Shown: positions 15,151 to 18,276 of the stretch, piece after piece
Layout of the letters: every line of letters starts with the position of its first letter
Position numbering within the stretch: the stretch's first letter is position 1
Assembly (NCBI GenBank): GCA_031412355.1
Contig: JANOCR010000320.1
Coordinates: 1-18,276, forward strand
Origin: JAENVT01 sp031412355
GTDB lineage: Bacteria; Actinomycetota; Acidimicrobiia; Acidimicrobiales; Ilumatobacteraceae
DNA: 18,276 bases
Direction: 5' to 3'
The notes under the pieces: generated by a model
What the model saw: only the letters and a program-made list of their open reading frames with translations
What the model was told of the DNA's origin: nothing
The model's database searches: none
Position numbers and translations under genes: made by a program

Positions 15151-16223
15151 GGTCGCACTCCTTCGTAAGCCCGCTCCAGCAGGCCCAACAGATCGGCTTC
15201 GGTGACGGGTCGCGGATTGACAGTGATCTCTTCCGCGGCGGCATGGGCGGCCCCTGCCAGTTCTTCCCGCTTCAGCAATCCGCCGTGTCCCGTGAGATCC
15301 GCAAGACGTGTCGGCACGTGGCTGGCTACGGCGAGATCCCACAACGCAGACGCGGGATTCCCGCCGGGCACGCCCAGCGACTCGGCCAAACGCGCCATCT
15401 CCGCCGGGAGCGCGGGAAGGTTGAAAGCGATGGCGTGCGGCAAGATCACCGAGTGCGCGTCGGCGTGCACGAGATCGAACCTGCCACCCAGAACATGGCA
15501 CAGCTTGTGGTGCAGGCCCGTCGACGTCGTTCCGAGCGCGACCCCCGAGAGGTACGCGCCGTACAACAACGTGCCGCGGGCTTCGACATCGCCAGGGTTG
15601 TCCATCACGGTCGGCAGCGAATCGTGAATCGCCCGCACCCCCTCGAGCGCCAGCGCGGACGTGATGGGGTTGTTGCCAGGCGCATAGAGCGCCTCGACCG
15701 AATGCGCGAGTGCATTGAATGCCGATGGGCCGGTGACCTGTGGAGGCAGGCCGAGCGTCAACTCGGCGTCGTAGATCACCGTCTTCGGTTGCACGATCGC
15801 GTTCTTCCCGGTCTGCTTGTGCCGACCACCGGTCAGGCCGTAGATCGTTGTCTGCTCGCTGCCGGCATAGGTAGTCGGCACGGCCACGATGGGCATGCCA
15901 TGGCTCAGCGCCAGAGCCTTGGCCAGCCCGGTCGACGAACCACCACCAATGCACACCACACAATCGACGGCTGTCTCCGTGGCCGCAGCTCGGGCCCGGT
16001 CGGCAAGCTCGACGGGCACGTGTTGGGCGACCTCGTCCCATGCCAACGCGAGGCGTGAGCCGAGCTGCTCGGTCACCGCTGCCGCAGGTGCCACCGCCGC
16101 CCAGTCGGAGACGAGCATCACTCGTTGCCCGCCGAGGCGCTCGACTTCTGCCCCCACCTCGGCCACACGTCCGGCGCCGAAAACGATGCGCGCCGGCAGC
16201 TGGTCGTAGATGAACGGGTTCAT
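15147..16223 (-). CDS. Maleylacetate reductase
   Basis: 358 aa, the family size. It is an iron-alcohol-dehydrogenase-fold protein with NAD(P)-binding GGGSSTG (93-99) and PTTYAGSE (116-123), and the maleylacetate reductase features AFNALAHSVEALYAPGNNPI (168-187), GLHHKLCHVLGG (236-247) and HADAHSVILPHAIAFN (253-268). Asn170 stands where metal-dependent family members have Asp, as is usual in maleylacetate reductases. The enzyme reduces maleylacetate to 3-oxoadipate, the step that joins hydroxyquinol, chlorocatechol, resorcinol and hydroquinone routes to central metabolism. It overlaps both neighbours by ATGA. Its position between the CoA-transferase and thiolase genes matches the pathway order well. 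Confidence 0.92.
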   Translation of the reverse strand: MNPFIYDQLPARIVFGAGRVAEVGAEVERLGGQRVMLVSDWAAVAPAAAVTEQLGSRLALAWDEVAQHVPVELADRARAAATETAVDCVVCIGGGSSTGLAKALALSHGMPIVAVPTTYAGSEQTTIYGLTGGRHKQTGKNAIVQPKTVIYDAELTLGLPPQVTGPSAFNALAHSVEALYAPGNNPITSALALEGVRAIHDSLPTVMDNPGDVEARGTLLYGAYLSGVALGTTSTGLHHKLCHVLGGRFDLVHADAHSVILPHAIAFNLPALPAEMARLAESLGVPGGNPASALWDLAVASHVPTRLADLTGHGGLLKREELAGAAHAAAEEITVNPRPVTEADLLGLLERAYEGVRP

Positions 16224-16981
16224 GCGGCCTGCAACGTGCGCAGGACGTCGAGCTCGCCGTCGGTGAGCTCAGCAGTCGTGGCCAGATCGTCGACAAACCG
16301 CACGTCCCAGCCCGTTGCAGCCACGACCTGGTCGCGCGTCACGCCGGGGTGCATCGCCACGACCACCAGCTCGCAAGTGTCGGGGTCTGGCTCCATCACA
16401 GCGAGGTCCGTGATGACCCATTGCGGACCTCCGCCACGCAAGCCGAAACGCTCGCGGTCGCCCTTGCCATCGCCGAAGCCGATCGATGTGCGGAAGTCGC
16501 AGCGCTCGACGAAAGCCCGCGCCGACTGGCGCATGATTACCATCACCGCTCCGGCCGACGCCGCAATCTCGGGGGCACCACCGGCGCCAGGCAGACGCGT
16601 CTTCGGTGACTCGTACGAGCCGATGACGGTCGAGTTGATGTTGGCGTACTTGTCGATTTGGGCGCCACTGAGAAACCCGATATCGATGCGCCCTGCCTGC
16701 AGCCAGTAAGCGAAGATCTCGGGCACGCTGATGACTGCGTCGCTGGTCTCGGCGAGCTCGCCGTCGCCGATCGACAGCGGTAATCGGGTCGGCTTGCTGC
16801 CGATGCAACCCGACTCGTAGATCAACACCGGCTCGATCGGATACAGGCGGCGGGCCAGATTGGCCGCGGTAGACGGCAACCCGATCCCGACGAAGCATTG
16901 GCCCTTTCCTGCAGCGGCGAGGGTGCCGAGGTGGCGTGCGGCATTGACGATCATCAGCTCGTCAGTCGTGTAGTCGGCCAT
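16220..16981 (-). CDS. 3-oxoadipate CoA-transferase-type beta subunit (CatJ/GctB-like)
   Basis: 253 aa. Family I CoA-transferase beta subunit with VGIGLPSTAANLARRLYP (31-48), VLIYESGCIGSKP (52-64) carrying the likely catalytic Glu56, LPLSIGDGELAETSDAV (68-84), YWLQAGRIDIGFLSGAQIDKYANINSTVIG and LPGAGGAPEIAASAG. These match CatJ-type subunits of succinyl-CoA:3-oxoadipate CoA-transferase better than the SCOT-type PcaJ (comparison from memory); the steroid-pathway IpdB is a more distant relative. Start ATG 16981 shares one base with the alpha-subunit stop (TGATG); its own stop overlaps the reductase ATG. With the alpha subunit it should make 3-oxoadipyl-CoA for the thiolase. Confidence 0.87.
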   Translation of the reverse strand: MADYTTDELMIVNAARHLGTLAAAGKGQCFVGIGLPSTAANLARRLYPIEPVLIYESGCIGSKPTRLPLSIGDGELAETSDAVISVPEIFAYWLQAGRIDIGFLSGAQIDKYANINSTVIGSYESPKTRLPGAGGAPEIAASAGAVMVIMRQSARAFVERCDFRTSIGFGDGKGDRERFGLRGGGPQWVITDLAVMEPDPDTCELVVVAMHPGVTRDQVVAATGWDVRFVDDLATTAELTDGELDVLRTLQAA

Positions 16982-17817
16982 CAGATACCGACACTTTCGC
17001 AGTACTCGGCAAAATCTGCAGTGCCGATGATGTGCTTGTCGACCCAGGCTGTGAACGCATCGCGGTCTTTCGAGATCGCGTCCCACGCCTTGTAGAAGCT
17101 GTTGTCACGCGTCGAGAACCCCATCGCAAAACTCGGGTGAGCACCACCCGGAACGTGACACACCGCGCTGACCACCCACGACGGCAGCACGATCGCGCCC
17201 GGCACCTGTGGCAGCTCGTCAACGATCTCTTCGACCGTGACGATCGAACGCTTCGATGCCAGCACCGTCTCTTTCTGCACACCCAAGAGACCCCAGATCT
17301 GTACGTTGCCGGAACGATCGGCGCGTTGAGCGTGAACGATGCCGACGTCGGGATTGATAGCCGGCACCGCAGCGAGCACCTCACCGGTGAACGGGCACTC
17401 GACCGTCTTGATCGAATCCGTGTGCTTCGGAAGGTCGGTGCCGATGTAGCCGCGCAGGATGCCGAACGGCAGGCCGGCGGCGCCGGCCGCATAGCGCGTG
17501 GCCATGCCTGCGTGGCTGTGCTCCTCGATCTCCAGGGGGTGCGGCCATTGATTCTCGACGGCATCGCGAAATCGCTGCAGCGATCCGACACCGGGATTCC
17601 CACCCCACGAGAACGTCAGCTTGGTGACGCAACCTGAACCGATCAACTGGTCGTACACCATGTCGGGTGTCATTCGCACGAGATGGAGATCGCGGCGACC
17701 CTGACGAATGATCTCGTGACCGGCCGCATGCGGGATGAGGTGGGTGAACCCCTCCAGGGCCAACGTTTCGCCGTCGTGCACATGTTCGGCCACAGCCTCG
17801 CGAAGCGTCGTGATCAT
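16981..17817 (-). CDS. 3-oxoadipate CoA-transferase-type alpha subunit (CatI/GctA-like)
   Basis: 278 aa. It opens with the family I motif DGETLALEGFTHLIPHAAGHEIIRQG (15-40), then LVRMTPDMVYDQLIGSG, FSWGGNPGVGSLQRFRDAVE, a ligand region GLPFGILRGYIGTDLP, and VPAINPDVGIVHAQRADRSGNVQIWG near the middle. This is the glutaconate CoA-transferase A/CatI type. Start ATG 17817 was chosen because it forms an ATGA overlap with the aldehyde dehydrogenase stop; an in-frame ATG at 17829 is the alternative, and neither has a clear Shine-Dalgarno sequence. The substrate assignment rests mainly on the neighbouring maleylacetate reductase and thiolase genes. Confidence 0.85.
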   Translation of the reverse strand: MITTLREAVAEHVHDGETLALEGFTHLIPHAAGHEIIRQGRRDLHLVRMTPDMVYDQLIGSGCVTKLTFSWGGNPGVGSLQRFRDAVENQWPHPLEIEEHSHAGMATRYAAGAAGLPFGILRGYIGTDLPKHTDSIKTVECPFTGEVLAAVPAINPDVGIVHAQRADRSGNVQIWGLLGVQKETVLASKRSIVTVEEIVDELPQVPGAIVLPSWVVSAVCHVPGGAHPSFAMGFSTRDNSFYKAWDAISKDRDAFTAWVDKHIIGTADFAEYCESVGI

Positions 17818-18276
17818 CGCGCATACCATGGGGGGATCTGGGCGTCGACGTTGATCCAGATGCTCTTCGCCTCGGTGTACTCGCGCATCGCCTCGAACCC
17901 CATCTCGCGGCCGTAACCGCTGAGGCCGGTCCCGCCGAACGGCGACGCCGGACTGACCCGCTTGTACGAATTGACCCAGACCATTCCGCTGCGCATCGCC
18001 CCGGCGAGCCGATGGGCCCGCGACAGGTTCTGGGTCCAGAGACCACCCCCCAGCCCGTAGTCGGTGGCGTTGGCGATGGCAAGTGCTTCGTCGTCGTCGG
18101 CGAAGGTCGAGACCGTGACGAACGGACCGAACACTTCCTCCTGGCACACCCGGTCGCCCGGCTTGGCGCGCACCACGGTGGGTTCGATGTAGCAGCCCTT
18201 GGCAAGTGCCGGGTCGCTGGGCGCGGTGCCGCCAGTGAGGATCTCACCGCCCTCGTCGACCGCCACCTTCACGTAG
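17814..18276 (-). CDS. Aldehyde dehydrogenase, C-terminal part (cut by the window edge)
   Basis: About 153 C-terminal residues are visible; the start, NAD-binding core and catalytic Cys lie beyond base 18276. Recognisable are GCYIEPTVV, QEEVFGPFVTVSTF, ANATDYGLGGGLWTQNLSRAHRLAGAMRSGMVWVN and the final PFGGTGLSGYGREMGFEAMREYTEAKSIWINV, all standard for NAD(P)-dependent aldehyde dehydrogenases. First visible gene of the minus-strand operon and overlapping the CoA-transferase alpha gene. In hydroquinone pathways a dehydrogenase of this family oxidises 4-hydroxymuconic semialdehyde to maleylacetate, the substrate of the reductase two genes on; that role is an inference here. Confidence 0.88.
   Translation of the reverse strand, partial: YVKVAVDEGGEILTGGTAPSDPALAKGCYIEPTVVRAKPGDRVCQEEVFGPFVTVSTFADDDEALAIANATDYGLGGGLWTQNLSRAHRLAGAMRSGMVWVNSYKRVSPASPFGGTGLSGYGREMGFEAMREYTEAKSIWINVDAQIPPWYAR

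Noticed and set aside
15151..16296. Upstream extension of the thiolase frame through the reductase gene, suggesting a long fusion protein
   Set aside because: The extension reads the maleylacetate reductase gene in a wrong frame; the thiolase fold and a good Shine-Dalgarno sequence start at 15150.

Overview
The window is about 18.3 kb of high-GC, gene-dense DNA that reads as a high-GC actinobacterium. The acidic tail after the lipobox cysteine of the binding protein, the HsaA-type monooxygenases and the apparent leaderless starts would fit an acidimicrobial-type lineage, but that placement is an inference; there is no rRNA or phylogenetic marker here. No tRNA, insertion sequence, CRISPR array or prophage gene was seen.

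Layout. (1) Bases 1-919: the 3' end of a VOC-fold gene, a pirin gene behind a near-perfect palindrome, and a 12-bp inverted repeat between convergent genes. (2) Bases 920-6723, minus strand: a branched-chain-amino-acid-type (HAAT) ABC importer in the order binding protein, LivG, LivF, LivH, LivM, followed by a secreted SGNH hydrolase that seems to have its own promoter. (3) Bases 6768-7639: a GntR/FCD regulator, placed so that it could lead the importer operon, divergent from a catabolic operon. The gap between them holds a perfect TTGACA -35 box with a palindrome on top of it. (4) Bases 7640-11818, plus strand: an extradiol-type VOC dioxygenase, a fumarylacetoacetase-fold hydrolase, and two paralogous two-component flavin monooxygenases (oxygenase components). 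(5) Bases 12011-13969, plus strand: acetoacetyl-CoA synthetase. (6) Bases 13966-18276, minus strand, read right to left: an aldehyde dehydrogenase (cut by the window edge), both subunits of a 3-oxoadipate-type CoA-transferase, a maleylacetate reductase and a beta-ketoadipyl-CoA-type thiolase, every junction overlapping by 1 or 4 bases.

How it may work together (inference). The importer brings in an organic acid or aromatic ligand sensed by the GntR protein. The monooxygenases hydroxylate an aromatic ring, the VOC enzyme opens it, and the FAH-fold enzyme cuts or isomerises the product. Aldehyde dehydrogenase, maleylacetate reductase, CoA-transferase and thiolase form a complete route from a semialdehyde through maleylacetate and 3-oxoadipate to succinyl-CoA and acetyl-CoA. 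Acetoacetyl-CoA synthetase would add a second entry into the thiolase step. No intradiol dioxygenase and no flavin reductase is present, so the real substrate and the way the two catabolic operons join are open. That combination is the most interesting feature of the window.
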